A stretch of DNA of 64,000 bases from Phytoactinopolyspora alkaliphila (GCF_010550695.1 NZ_JAAGOB010000005.1:245547-309546); one strand, 5' to 3'. Shown: positions 41,247 through 50,560, numbered from the stretch's first letter. Notes: a model not told the origin generated them from the letters alone. Numbers and translations: made by a program.

Positions 41247-43774
41247 TCGGTCTCCTTGTCCAGGTCCCACTCCAGGAGATCGACCTCGACGACGGGTTGC
41301 TCGGGATCGCGCGGTATCCGGAATGTGCGGAGCTGGTTCGGGGCGAAGTCGGCTTCCAGCGTCCGGTCGAGCACCGGCAGATCGATCCGGGCCGACGCCG
41401 GCTCGCCGCGCGTCTCCACAGCCCGCACGATCATGTCCGGTGCCGCGGCGTCGCCGTCCTGCCAGCCCTTCACCGCCGTCACCTTCACCGCTCCGGCGCC
41501 GTCCGAGACGAAACTCCGCTCGGCGGGCAGCTCGCCCGGATGGAAGCTCTCGAGCATCGCCCGGGGCAGGTCGCTCAGCTCGGCGGCGCGCCTGGCCAGG
41601 CCCGCGTCCCGCCAGTCTCCGGCGTGCGGGACCAGCAGGTAGCTGAACCGCTGCACGCCCTGGTCCTGGAAGGAGTAGAAGCCGTCAGGGTCGAGCAGCC
41701 GGGGGTCGTGCCAGGAGTACACCGGGCTGCGCACCGCCGTGATACCGATGCTCGGGTCGCCGGCGTCCGAGGCTGGTGAGACGTCGTAGGCATGCTTCGC
41801 GTCGTTCACGACGGCAAGTCCGGCCCGAACTGAGGAGCCGGCCAAGGTGCCCGTGAGGTCGACCCAGGACTGCGCGGGCTCCTCAGCGCCGTCGACCGGT
41901 CGCTCCAGGTTCCCGAACGGGATCTCGTAGGTGGCCCGGGGCTCCGAGATCGTGGTGGGGAAGCGCATCTTCAGTAGATGAGCCTGCTCCCGCCAGTCGA
42001 TCGTCACCCGAACCTCGAGCTGGTCTGCGTCCTGGCGCAGGATGAACTCCTCCGCCATGGTGGAGCGTCCCCACTCCCGCTCCACCCGTAGGCGGGCACG
42101 CTCCGGCCCGCTCTCGCGCAGGACGATCCGGGTGGTGCGCATGGCTTCGCCGGGCCAGGCGTAGGAGATGACCCGGTGTCCCCAGGTGTCGGTCGGGTCC
42201 TCGGAGACCTGTGTGTGCTCTCCGCGAGCGCCCGCGACGACGTCTGTGCCGGTGCGCTTGTCCAGCAGGCTGGTCAGCCATCCTGTCGACGGGTCGAGCT
42301 CGACGCGGAGCACGTCGTTCTCCAGCACCGTCTCCGAGGCTCGCAGGAGGCCGGGCGGCTGGTTGCTCCACTTCGCCTCGGCGGGTGCGGCGCCTGGCCG
42401 GAGCCGGTACAGCCGGTAGCCCAGAGCGGGAACCTCCGCCCGGAAGGCTGCCGCACCGCGCCCCTTGTCACTGGTGGTGGCGACGGACTGGGTGGGTTGG
42501 GAAGGCGTCACCCGGCCGTCGGCATCCACGACGTGCACGCCGTTCGGCTGGACGCCGTACTGCAGCTCCACGTCGGCGGTCACCGGCCACGGATGCGGGT
42601 TGAAGACCAGGACCGGCTGGGTGTTCGCCTCGAACGGCACGTCCACCTGGCGGGCGATGACGTTGTGCACCTTCGTGGTGATCCGCTTGGAGATCGCCAC
42701 CGCCTCGCCGAGCTGGTCCCGGGCGTCGTCGTAGGCGTGCTCGATGGCCGACCCGGGCAAGATGTCGTGGAACTGGTTGAACAGCAGCTGCTTCCATGCG
42801 TGGTCCAGCTCCTCCCGCGGGTACGCCAGCCCGTCCGTGACGGAGCCGATCGCGGCCCACCGCTCGGCATTCAATAGTGCCGACTGGGTCCGCCGCACCC
42901 AGGACTTGATGCCGGAATGCGCCGAGTAACACCCGGCGGCATGGTGCTGCATGTCGTCCCGCCACACCGGCAATTGGTCGAGGTCCCCGCGAGCGGTCAG
43001 CTCGTCGAAGTAGCGCCGGGGTGAGGAGAGGACCATGTTGCCGAACGAGCCGAGCCGGTCGTAGCGGTGAATGGAGTCGATGTTCGCCTTGGTGGGGCCG
43101 CCGCCGTGGTTTCCGACGCCGTAGAAGATCATGACATCGCCAAGGGAGCGATCCAGCTGGCCGAGCGCCTTCTCCGTGTGGTGGGCGACGTCGCCGGGCG
43201 GGCTGCAGTACTCGAACGGGATGCGGTAGGCCAGCACCCGGCTGCCGTCGGGGGACTCCCACCAGAAGGCGGTGCCGTCCAGCTCGCTCTCGTGCGGGCC
43301 TGGCCGGAGGAAGCAGTAGGAGTCGATGCGCTGCCCGCGCAAGATCTGCGGCAGCATCGCGTTGTGGCCGAAGGGGTCGACGTTCATGCCCACGGTAGCG
43401 ATGGTGTCGAAGCGTTCGTAGAGATAGCGCTGGCCGTAGAGGCCCTGCCGGACGAACGACTCGCCCCCGGGCATGTTGCAGTCCGGCTCCACCCACCAGC
43501 CGCCTGCCATCACCCAGCGGCCCTCGGCGACGTGCTTGCGGATCTGCTCGAAGAGCTCCGGGTCGGATTCCTCGACCCAGGACAACAGGACCACCTGATC
43601 ACAGGTGAATACGAAATCCGGGTACTCCTCCATTCGCTGGACGGCCGACCAGAACGTGGCCCTGGCTTCCTGGTAGCCCTCTTGCCACGGCCACAGCCAG
43701 ACCGGGTCGAGGTGGGCGTTGCCCACCATGTGAAGAGTCCTTTTCGGTTGCGCGGCGGGTCGATCGGTGGTCAT
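41243..43774 (-). CDS. Alpha-mannosidase, GH38
   Basis: 843 aa. GH38 zinc enzyme releasing alpha-linked mannose. Zinc ligands are visible in MVGNAHLDPVWLWPWQEGY (H21, D23); the nucleophile is D133 in VGMNVDPFGHNAMLPQ; and late zinc His residues lie in LFNQFHDILPGSAIEHAYDD. The C-terminal half is the beta-sandwich of bacterial GH38. No signal peptide, so it acts on imported oligosaccharides. It overlaps the upstream isomerase by ATGA and the downstream enzyme by GTGA. In context its substrate could be high-mannose glycans, or mannose-like heptosides. Confidence 0.93.
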   Translation of the reverse strand: MTTDRPAAQPKRTLHMVGNAHLDPVWLWPWQEGYQEARATFWSAVQRMEEYPDFVFTCDQVVLLSWVEESDPELFEQIRKHVAEGRWVMAGGWWVEPDCNMPGGESFVRQGLYGQRYLYERFDTIATVGMNVDPFGHNAMLPQILRGQRIDSYCFLRPGPHESELDGTAFWWESPDGSRVLAYRIPFEYCSPPGDVAHHTEKALGQLDRSLGDVMIFYGVGNHGGGPTKANIDSIHRYDRLGSFGNMVLSSPRRYFDELTARGDLDQLPVWRDDMQHHAAGCYSAHSGIKSWVRRTQSALLNAERWAAIGSVTDGLAYPREELDHAWKQLLFNQFHDILPGSAIEHAYDDARDQLGEAVAISKRITTKVHNVIARQVDVPFEANTQPVLVFNPHPWPVTADVELQYGVQPNGVHVVDADGRVTPSQPTQSVATTSDKGRGAAAFRAEVPALGYRLYRLRPGAAPAEAKWSNQPPGLLRASETVLENDVLRVELDPSTGWLTSLLDKRTGTDVVAGARGEHTQVSEDPTDTWGHRVISYAWPGEAMRTTRIVLRESGPERARLRVEREWGRSTMAEEFILRQDADQLEVRVTIDWREQAHLLKMRFPTTISEPRATYEIPFGNLERPVDGAEEPAQSWVDLTGTLAGSSVRAGLAVVNDAKHAYDVSPASDAGDPSIGITAVRSPVYSWHDPRLLDPDGFYSFQDQGVQRFSYLLVPHAGDWRDAGLARRAAELSDLPRAMLESFHPGELPAERSFVSDGAGAVKVTAVKGWQDGDAAAPDMIVRAVETRGEPASARIDLPVLDRTLEADFAPNQLRTFRIPRDPEQPVVEVDLLEWDLDKETE

Positions 43775-44394
43775 GGTGCGGGGTCCTCCTCGGCGGCCCA
43801 GACGTCGGCGATCTCGCTGATCAGATGCAGCATGAGGGTGTGCATTTCCTGTATGCGCGCGGTTGTCGTCGACGGAGCCAGCAGCACGTGGTCGGCATGC
43901 TCCCGTGCCGGTCCTCCGTCGCCGCCGCCGAAGAGCACCGTGGTGGCGCCTCGTTTCCGGGCGGCGGCAAGGCCGGCGACGATATTAGCCGACCGTCCGC
44001 TTGTGGTGAAAGCGCTGACGACGTCACCAGGCCGGACGAGGGCGTCCACCTGGCGGGCGAACACGTCGTCGAACGAGTAGTCATTGGCGATGCACGTCGA
44101 CACGGTCGGGTCGGTGGTGAGCGTCACAGCGGGGAGTGGCCGGCGGTCTCGCTTGTAGTGGCCGATGAGCTCACCGGTGAAGTGTTGCGCGTCCGCGGCG
44201 CTGCCGCCGTTGCCGAAGGTGTAGAGCGTGCCGCCGGCGGCGAACCGGTCACACAGGAGCTCCCCGACCGCTCGCACGGCGGGCAGCAGCGCGGGGATCG
44301 CCTGAGCTGTGCGAACGTGCTCGTCGACCTGCTGTTCGATACCGGCCTCGCGCACGGCCGATGCCAAGCGGTGGTCCGGAATGTTCTCAGCCAT
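43771..44394 (-). CDS. SIS-domain phosphoheptose isomerase-like protein (GmhA paralog)
   Basis: 207 aa. GmhA-type features are all present: LYTFGNGGSAADAQHFTGEL followed by IGHY, ANDYSFDDVFARQVDAL, AFTTSGRSANIVAGL and IQEMHTLMLHLI, i.e. the catalytic Glu and His positions. It therefore should interconvert an aldose and ketose phosphate, most simply manno-heptose 7-phosphate and sedoheptulose 7-phosphate. It is unexpected in a glycan-degradation operon. It overlaps the ROK kinase by 8 bases and the GH38 gene by 4, placing kinase, isomerase and mannosidase in one translation-coupled set. Confidence 0.88.
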   Translation of the reverse strand: MAENIPDHRLASAVREAGIEQQVDEHVRTAQAIPALLPAVRAVGELLCDRFAAGGTLYTFGNGGSAADAQHFTGELIGHYKRDRRPLPAVTLTTDPTVSTCIANDYSFDDVFARQVDALVRPGDVVSAFTTSGRSANIVAGLAAARKRGATTVLFGGGDGGPAREHADHVLLAPSTTTARIQEMHTLMLHLISEIADVWAAEEDPAP

Positions 44395-45352
44395 GGTCCA
44401 CTCCAGCCAGCGCGTCGAGCGCGACGACGCCCGCTCCGGCGACGCACACAACGTCACCGAGCCCGGCCAGCACGACGTGCGCGGACTTGGCCGCCGGTGG
44501 CATCGCGTCGCGAGCGACGACCTCGGCGACCGGCTCGAGCAGCATCGCGCCGGACCGGGTGACGCCGCCGCCGAGGATGACCAGCTCGGGCTCGAAGATG
44601 TTCACCAGATCCGTCACGGCCTGTCCGAGGACTTCGGTGGTCTCGTCCCAGATCCGGCGCGCCAGCTGATCGTTGCCCCGCGCCGCTTCGGCGACCTCCG
44701 CCGACGTCAGTGGGCTGACACCCGCGAGCGCCGACGCAGGCTCGGTCGCCAGGGCTTCCGCCGCACGCTCGGCGATGGAACTGCCGGACACGTAGGCCTC
44801 GAGACAGCCTTTCCGGCCGCACGTGCAGATCCGCCCACCGGGCCGGACGACGACGTGGCCGAGTTCACCGCCATTGCCGGCCGCTCCGCGGTGCAGCTTG
44901 CCATGGACCACCGAGCCGCCTCCGACCCCCGTGGAGATGGTCAGATACAGCATGGTGGAGGCGCCTCTGCCGGCGCCGAAGCGGTGTTCGCCCAGGGCCG
45001 CGGCTGTGGCGTCGTTCTCCAGGAAGGCCGGGACACCGAACTCAATCCGTGCCATCTCGCCCAGGGGAATGTCGATCCATCCCGGCAGATGGGGCGGACA
45101 CAGGAGAATGCCCCGGGGGCCGTCGAGGGGGCCTCCGCAGGAGATCCCCACCGCCGCCACGTCGAGGCCGGCCCGCGCGACGGAGCGGCGACCCATGTCG
45201 AACAGCCGGGCGATGACCGATTGTGGCCCCTCTTCCCGGCGGGTCGGCTCCACGAGCAGGCCGTGGACCGTGCCGTCGGACGTCACCACTCCCACAGCGA
45301 GTTTGGTGCCGCCGATGTCGAGGGACAACACGGCGGGCTGTGGTGCGCTCAT
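44387..45352 (-). CDS. ROK-family sugar kinase
   Basis: 321 aa. ATP-binding LSLDIGGTKLAVGVV, catalytic region FLENDATAAALGEHRFGAGR, TISTGVGGG, and the zinc-type motif GGELGHVVV followed by CTCGRKGCLEAYVSG. There is no N-terminal helix-turn-helix, so it is a kinase not a repressor. ROK kinases phosphorylate glucose, mannose or N-acetylmannosamine/glucosamine; here it would act on monosaccharide released by GH38/GH84. Two LacI-type operators lie in the 188-base gap upstream. It heads the ROK-SIS-GH38-hydrolase block. Confidence 0.92.
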   Translation of the reverse strand: MSAPQPAVLSLDIGGTKLAVGVVTSDGTVHGLLVEPTRREEGPQSVIARLFDMGRRSVARAGLDVAAVGISCGGPLDGPRGILLCPPHLPGWIDIPLGEMARIEFGVPAFLENDATAAALGEHRFGAGRGASTMLYLTISTGVGGGSVVHGKLHRGAAGNGGELGHVVVRPGGRICTCGRKGCLEAYVSGSSIAERAAEALATEPASALAGVSPLTSAEVAEAARGNDQLARRIWDETTEVLGQAVTDLVNIFEPELVILGGGVTRSGAMLLEPVAEVVARDAMPPAAKSAHVVLAGLGDVVCVAGAGVVALDALAGVDHG

Positions 45353-45401
45353 TCGTCCTCCGGTTTGGTTTCGTGGGGGACGCGAAGGCAGCATCCGCCG
45401 A

Positions 45402-45419
45402 TGTGACATCGTTCCCACA
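45402..45419. promoter_or_regulatory. LacI-type operator upstream of ROK kinase (site 1)
   Basis: 18-bp site TGTGACATCGTTCCCACA with the central CG and TGTG/CACA ends usual for LacI-family operators. It is 50 bases from the ROK start codon. Confidence 0.65.
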
Positions 45420-45456
45420 CGCCATGGTAGAGGTCGTCTCCGCGCCGGTCAAACAC

Positions 45457-45474
45457 CAGGGGATCGTTCCCAGA
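45457..45474. promoter_or_regulatory. LacI-type operator upstream of ROK kinase (site 2)
   Basis: CAGGGGATCGTTCCCAGA; it shares the ATCGTTCCCA core with the site at 45402, centres 55 bases apart, close to five helical turns. Confidence 0.5.
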
Positions 45475-45540
45475 GGGTGGCCACGTCGCGACTGGATCGT
45501 GGCGGTAGAGGCACCAGATTCACTCCGCCGAGGATTGGGC

Positions 45541-46593
45541 TCAGGTTCCCCGTGGCGGGGCGACGGATCCGCGCTGGATGATGTCGACCGGAATCACGTC
45601 CACCGCCGGCGGCTCGGCCGGAGCGCTGATGCGCCGGAGCAGCCGGTCCACGGCGGTACTGCCCAGTGTCGCGGCATCCTGCGCGACCGCCGTCACCCCC
45701 GGCGTCACCATGCTCATCCATGGCACGTCGTCGAAGCTGACGACACTCACGTCGCCGGGGATGTCGAGCTTTACCTGAGCCGCGGCGCGCCACACGCCCT
45801 CCGCGAGCACATTGTTGGCGGCGAACACGGCGGTGGGCCGGCTCGCCGTGTCCAGGAGCCGCAGCGCGGCGTTGTAGGCGGTCTCGATGTCCCAGCCACT
45901 GGAGACCACGTACGACGGGTCCTCCTGGATCCCGGCGGCATCGAGGGCGGCGCGGTAGCCCCAGTAGCGGTCCCGGCCGGTGGTCCAGTCGGTCTCGTCG
46001 ATGAACAGCGCGATCCGGCGATGCCCGAGCCCGGTCAGCTGCTCGGTCACCCGGCGGGCAGCAGCCCGGTTGTCGACGACGACCGCATCGCACTCGTCCG
46101 GCGCGAACTGGCGGTCGACCTCGACGGCGGGGATGCCATGGCGGCGCAAGTAGTCCGTCACGGCCCGGGAGACCGGGGTGACGACGACGCCCGCTACGCG
46201 CAGGGCCACGAACGCCTCGGCCGCCCCCGCTTCGTCGTCGACCAGGCCGCCGTCGTCGGCGAGCATCATGCTGTAGCCGTGCTCACGCGACGCCCGCCCG
46301 GCACCGGCCGCGAGCTCGGCGTAGAACGAGTTGCGCAAGTCCGACACCAGCACGCCGATGGAGAGGCTGACCTGCTGTTTGAGATGCCGGGCGGTGGCAT
46401 CGGGCACGTAACCGAGCTTCTCCGCTGCCGCAAGCACCCGCGAGCGCACTCCCTCCGCGACATAACCACGCCCGGTCAGCGCCCGGGAGGCCGTTGACCG
46501 GGAGACGGCCGCCATCTCCGCGACGTCCTTGATGGTGGCCCGCCGAACCACTGGACCCGGCGCCGACGGAGTATCGGTCGCGTCCTGCGCCAT
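45541..46593 (-). CDS. LacI-family repressor of the glycan-degradation regulon
   Basis: 350 aa. The HTH TIKDVAEMAAVSRSTASRAL and hinge helix RHLKQQVSL are at residues 22-80; the periplasmic-binding-protein-like effector domain follows (IGVLVSDLRNSFYAELAAGA, VVTPVSRAVTDYL, VSFDDVPWMSMVTPGVTAVA). It sits in the middle of the operon it presumably controls: 26 bases after the MBL gene and upstream of ROK. Six matching 18-bp sites in this window (45402, 45457, 48480, 61509, 61525, 63292) define its probable regulon. The inducer is expected to be a released mono- or disaccharide. Confidence 0.92.
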   Translation of the reverse strand: MAQDATDTPSAPGPVVRRATIKDVAEMAAVSRSTASRALTGRGYVAEGVRSRVLAAAEKLGYVPDATARHLKQQVSLSIGVLVSDLRNSFYAELAAGAGRASREHGYSMMLADDGGLVDDEAGAAEAFVALRVAGVVVTPVSRAVTDYLRRHGIPAVEVDRQFAPDECDAVVVDNRAAARRVTEQLTGLGHRRIALFIDETDWTTGRDRYWGYRAALDAAGIQEDPSYVVSSGWDIETAYNAALRLLDTASRPTAVFAANNVLAEGVWRAAAQVKLDIPGDVSVVSFDDVPWMSMVTPGVTAVAQDAATLGSTAVDRLLRRISAPAEPPAVDVIPVDIIQRGSVAPPRGT

Positions 46594-46619
46594 CTTCGCC
46601 TCCAGTGATCCCGTCCGCG

Positions 46620-48473
46620 TTACGTGGCCGGGACGATGTCGATCAACGCCTCGGCATGCTGGCCCAAGCGTAGGTTGCCGAAAGTCACGTCGACAGCCAC
46701 GCGGGCCCGATGCTGTACGGAGTCCCCGGCCACGACATCCACCATGGCTGTGGCCGTTTCGCCCGGTTCGAGCTTAAGGACTACGACGCCGGGCGCGGAC
46801 GTCCACCCCTCGGGGAGCACCGGCGCGATGGTCGCGTCGACGGCGTCGTGCAGGGGATTGTGAACGGTGACCTCGAGCCGTACCCGCTCGCCGGTGGCCG
46901 CGGAGCTTCGGTACGGCGCGATCCTGGCCGCGATGCCGTCCGCTCCGAGGTTCACCTCGTCGAGGGGCAGCAGCTCCTGGTGGATCTCCACCAGCTGTTC
47001 GGCATCGTCGGCAATCATGTCGAGATAGGCGTTGTCCACCCAGCGCGGCGCCCAGTGCCCGCTGATCATCACGCCAGGCGCGATCTTGCGGAAGAGCGCG
47101 GCGCTGTGGCGGTAGTCCTCGATGCGGAACAGATTGCGGTACTGGTAGTTGAGGATCTCCCGGCGCTCGCCCGGTATGCCCTGGGTGTCCTGCTGGTCGC
47201 CGGTGACCAGCACACGCAGGCCGTCCACCTCGAACTCGAAACCGGCCGCGTAGAGCGTGTGTCCCGGGAGCTCGTGCACGGTGATCTCGTATTCGTGCCA
47301 TTGGAACGACTCCTCGAGAGGGAGCCGGCGGTCCACCGGGATGGGGTCGTACCACAGGCAGGGCAGATCGTAGTGGTCGGGATTCTCCAGGATGGGCGCC
47401 ACATTGGCCGGTGCCCACACCTCCGCGCCTTCGACGTCGCGCAGCAAGGGAACACCGGCGACGTGGTCGTCGTGGTAGTGCGTCAGCAGCGCCACCTCCA
47501 CCGAGCTCACGCCGTGGTTGCGGCGCAGCGCCGGTAGTGAGGCCAGCCACGGCCGGCGGGAGGCGCGGTCGGTACCGGCGGGAAGGCCGGTAGTCGTGTC
47601 GTAGCCGTAGTCGATGATCATGGCTGCGCCGGTCTCGGACACCAGGACGTAAGAACAGGAGTTGCTGGTCCGGTTCATGAGCAGGTGCGGGGTGAGCTCG
47701 ATGAACGGGTGGTTCAGCAAGCTGTCGAGGTCCCACGGGTACGGGCGCCGCGAGTCGACGTAGCGGCCCATCCGCTCCGCGAGCAGCTCGAGCGCGGCCC
47801 GCGGCTCGGTCATGGGTTCACCGTGCGAGGGCAACAGCACATCCAGCGGCTCGTTCATCAGCTGGAGGCAGCTGAGCACCACCATTGCCGGGCCCTCGTT
47901 CTCGGTGTACGACCACTGGGTGGCCGCGAGGGACCAGACCTTGCCGGGCGCGTAGATCAGATCGCCGGTGAAGGCGATCTCCTGGCCGTCACGAGCGACG
48001 ACGTAGGTCACCGAGCCGGTGGTGTGGCCAGGCGTCGGCAGTACGCGTACGGTGATTCCGCCGTATTCGGCCGAGCGGTACTCGGGTACAGTCCCCGCGA
48101 CCACCACGGGCTCCAGGAGCGAGAACTTGTCCTGCCGGAGGTTGTAGTCGTTGACCATCGGCCGGCTGGACCACATCTTGTCGACTGCGCCGAACAGATC
48201 CTGCTCCACCGGTGGGACGTGGATCTCGACGCCGGCGGCCACCGCGCGGTGCAGGCCTTGCCCCTGATCGCGATGGTGGTGGGTCATCAGTACATGGGTC
48301 AGCCGTTCGATCCCCATCTCGTGGAGGTGATCGAGAACTGCTCCCGACCCGAAGTCGACGGCGATGCCCGTCGTGGGTCCTTCTGACTCGGTGTCCTGAC
48401 GGATGACGTACACATTGCAGGTGTCCCTCAGTCGGAACACTCCCGGCGCGACTTCGGAGACAAGAGAGCTCAT
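46620..48473 (-). CDS. Tandem metallo-beta-lactamase-fold protein with C-terminal Ig-like domain
   Basis: 617 aa. The first MBL domain (about 5-225) has HHHRDQ at 65-70 where H-x-H-x-D-H is expected, so the last His is Gln; it keeps LPTPGHTTGSVTYVV and FTGDLIYAPG. The second (about 255-510) has the full zinc motif LTHYHDDHVAG, ELPGHTLYAAGFEFEV and VTGDQQDTQG. A beta-sandwich follows (about 530-617). No signal peptide. Such paired domains suggest a catalytic second half and a degenerate first half. Role in sugar use (lactonase, sulfatase or phosphodiesterase-like) is unknown. It is first in the lacI operon, with an operator just ahead of the ATG. Confidence 0.85.
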   Translation of the reverse strand: MSSLVSEVAPGVFRLRDTCNVYVIRQDTESEGPTTGIAVDFGSGAVLDHLHEMGIERLTHVLMTHHHRDQGQGLHRAVAAGVEIHVPPVEQDLFGAVDKMWSSRPMVNDYNLRQDKFSLLEPVVVAGTVPEYRSAEYGGITVRVLPTPGHTTGSVTYVVARDGQEIAFTGDLIYAPGKVWSLAATQWSYTENEGPAMVVLSCLQLMNEPLDVLLPSHGEPMTEPRAALELLAERMGRYVDSRRPYPWDLDSLLNHPFIELTPHLLMNRTSNSCSYVLVSETGAAMIIDYGYDTTTGLPAGTDRASRRPWLASLPALRRNHGVSSVEVALLTHYHDDHVAGVPLLRDVEGAEVWAPANVAPILENPDHYDLPCLWYDPIPVDRRLPLEESFQWHEYEITVHELPGHTLYAAGFEFEVDGLRVLVTGDQQDTQGIPGERREILNYQYRNLFRIEDYRHSAALFRKIAPGVMISGHWAPRWVDNAYLDMIADDAEQLVEIHQELLPLDEVNLGADGIAARIAPYRSSAATGERVRLEVTVHNPLHDAVDATIAPVLPEGWTSAPGVVVLKLEPGETATAMVDVVAGDSVQHRARVAVDVTFGNLRLGQHAEALIDIVPAT

Positions 48474-48479
48474 ATGGTC

Positions 48480-48497
48480 GATGGTATCGTTCCCACA
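48480..48497. promoter_or_regulatory. LacI-type operator between divergent MBL and GH84 genes
   Basis: GATGGTATCGTTCCCACA; the right half is identical to the site at 45402. The two start codons (48473 minus, 48498 plus) are only 24 bases apart and the site fills the gap, so one repressor dimer could shut both genes. Confidence 0.6.
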
Positions 48498-50381
48498 ATG
48501 AGCCGCGGTACCCCTGGAAGTGCCCGATCGAGATCGAATGCGGGGCTTCTCGTCCCGTATCCCCGGCTGGTGGAAGGCGCCGGAGTCGTGTCCTTCGACC
48601 GGCTCGTCGCCGATATCGACCCTGTGTGCGCGCCGGCTGCCGCGCTGATCCAGGCCAGCGGGCTGATGCCGCGCCCGGCGGCCAGGGACGCCGGCACGGC
48701 GCTCACTCTCCGGGTCGGCTCTGGCCCGCGAACGGCCGCATGGCAGGACGTGGCAAAACACACATCCGGCGTCCTCGAGACCCTGCCTGCCGAAGGGTAC
48801 GTCTTGATGGTGTCGGCCGAGGACGAGCGCCCGTGGGCTGCCGTGGCCGGAGCGGACCCAGCAGGCGCGTACTACGGCGTTCAGACTCTTCTGGCCCTGG
48901 TCGACGCCGGCGGTGATCGCCTTGAGCTGCCGGCGGTCACTGTCACGGATTGGCCGGGACTCGGCTGGCGCGGCACCATCGAGGGGTTCTACGGCCCGCC
49001 GTGGTCACACCGAGACCGGCTCACCCACCTCGAGTTCGCCGGGCGGCACAAGCTCAACGCGTACGTGTACGCGCCGAAGGACGATCCCTTCCACCGCGCG
49101 CGCTGGCGAGAGCCGTACCCGGCCACCGAACTCGCGCAGCTCGCCGAACTGGTGACGGCCGCGCGCGCCCACCACATCCGCTTCGTCTTCACGATCTCGC
49201 CCGGGCTGTCGATGGTCTACAGTGATCCGGCCGAGCTCGAGCTGCTGCACGCCAAGCTGGCGCAGGTGTGGGAGATCGGCGTGCGTGACATCGGGCTGCT
49301 GTTCGACGACATCGAACCCGAGCTCACCCACGACGCCGACATCGCCCGGTTCGGGGCCGAACCCGGCTCGAGCGCCTTGGCTCACGCTGCCGTGTGCCGG
49401 CAGGTCATCGAGGACTTCCTTCGGCCCCGTGGCGCCGGCCGGCCGCTGCTGATGGTGCCGACCGACTACGCCGGGATGGCGGCGTCGCCCTACCGGGAGC
49501 ACCTGGCCCATGAGCTGCCGGACGAGGTGCTGGTGTGGTGGACCGGGCGTGACATCGTCGTCGGCGACGTCGACCGCGAGCATATCGACCAGGCGGAGCA
49601 GAGTTACCGGCACCGGCTCCTGCTGTGGGACAACTTCCCGGTCAACGACTTCGACTTCTCCCGTGTCTTCCTCGGCCCACTGCTCGGAAGGACCACCGAC
49701 CTCGATGGCGCCCCGATGGCCGGCGTCACCGCCAACCCGATGCCCCACGCGGCAGCGTCGGAGATCGCGTTGGCGACGGTCGCGGACTGGGCGTGGAATC
49801 CTGGCGAGTACCGGCCGGGGGACTCGCACCGGCGCGTCACGGCGGCGTTGGGCTTGGACGCGGCACTGGAGTCCCTGATTGAGGCGTGCAGCTCCTGGCC
49901 GCCGTCGGCGCCGCAGCACCCGGCGTTGTCCTCGTTGCTCGACGAGGTCCTGGCGCAGGCCGGCGCCGATAATCTCCGCGACAATGCCCCTGGCGGTGCG
50001 ATCGACGGCAGCGGGGTCGTCGTCGGCGGTCAGGTCGTCGGCGGTGAGCGTGACGACGCAGACGCGACGAGCCGCGCCCGGGTTGCGTTCGCCGCGATGA
50101 CGCGGCCTGCCGAGCCGACGACGCCGGCGGGCGAGCGGCTGGCCGACGAGCTGCGCCCCTGGCTCGACGCGCAGGCTGCTATGGGCCGGGCCGGGCTGGC
50201 GGCCCTTGACCACCTGACTGCGCCCTCGGCCGAGACGCGAGCGGCGGCCGAGAACGCCCTTGCCGACGCGCAGGCGTGTGAGCAGAACGTCCTCAAGTCG
50301 GTCGTCCCGCCGTTCGTGGAGGCGACGCTCCACCGCTGGGATGCGCCGCCCCGACAATCAGATGACCCGAACGGACGTTGA
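48498..50381 (+). CDS. Beta-N-acetylglucosaminidase, GH84
   Basis: 627 aa. GH84 hexosaminidase with substrate-assisted catalysis. N-terminal alpha/beta domain (about 10-145; AGAYYGVQTLLAL-like segment), then the barrel beginning WRGTIEGFYGPPWSHRDRL and NAYVYAPKDDPFHRARWRE, with the catalytic Asp pair D270-D271 in LLFDDIEPEL. A helical C-terminal region follows. No signal peptide, so it probably acts inside on imported chitobiose or glycan fragments. The ATG at 48498 follows the operator directly; an in-frame ATG at 48474 would overlap the divergent gene start and is less likely. It ends at a repeat-rich gap. Confidence 0.92.
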   Translation: MSRGTPGSARSRSNAGLLVPYPRLVEGAGVVSFDRLVADIDPVCAPAAALIQASGLMPRPAARDAGTALTLRVGSGPRTAAWQDVAKHTSGVLETLPAEGYVLMVSAEDERPWAAVAGADPAGAYYGVQTLLALVDAGGDRLELPAVTVTDWPGLGWRGTIEGFYGPPWSHRDRLTHLEFAGRHKLNAYVYAPKDDPFHRARWREPYPATELAQLAELVTAARAHHIRFVFTISPGLSMVYSDPAELELLHAKLAQVWEIGVRDIGLLFDDIEPELTHDADIARFGAEPGSSALAHAAVCRQVIEDFLRPRGAGRPLLMVPTDYAGMAASPYREHLAHELPDEVLVWWTGRDIVVGDVDREHIDQAEQSYRHRLLLWDNFPVNDFDFSRVFLGPLLGRTTDLDGAPMAGVTANPMPHAAASEIALATVADWAWNPGEYRPGDSHRRVTAALGLDAALESLIEACSSWPPSAPQHPALSSLLDEVLAQAGADNLRDNAPGGAIDGSGVVVGGQVVGGERDDADATSRARVAFAAMTRPAEPTTPAGERLADELRPWLDAQAAMGRAGLAALDHLTAPSAETRAAAENALADAQACEQNVLKSVVPPFVEATLHRWDAPPRQSDDPNGR

Positions 50382-50501
50382 TCGAAAGTCCTGCCTCAGG
50401 ACGTCGCTGACGATTGATGTCTCGGGGCCACTTCTCTGCTGTGGCTTGACTTCTATGCCGTGAATCGCGCGCAACGGCGGATCTGGCGTGCTCCGCGCGA
50501 T

Positions 50502-50560
50502 CCTGGGCAGTGAAGTCAACCCTGGGCAGTGAAGTCGACGCTCGGGCAGCGAGGTCAACC
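50502..50560 (+). repeat. Three short direct repeats after GH84
   Basis: Units of 19-20 bases: CCTGGGCAGTGAAGTCAAC (50502-50520), the same with one change (50521-50539) and a diverged third copy (50541-50560, CTCGGGCAGCGAGGTCAAC). They lie in the 268-base gap between two convergent units. No coding potential is seen. Confidence 0.6.

Noticed and set aside
41243-43774. Large plus-strand open frames opposite GH38, GH2 and other long genes
   Set aside because: They are mirror-image frames caused by high GC; sequences are low-complexity and match no family, while the minus-strand genes carry catalytic motifs.
48474-48497. ATG at 48474 as the GH84 start
   Set aside because: It would start one base from the divergent MBL start and inside the operator; the ATG at 48498 suffices and no homology lies between them.
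50502-50560. Direct repeats as a CRISPR array
   Set aside because: Units are adjacent with no spacers, only three copies, and no cas genes are in the window.
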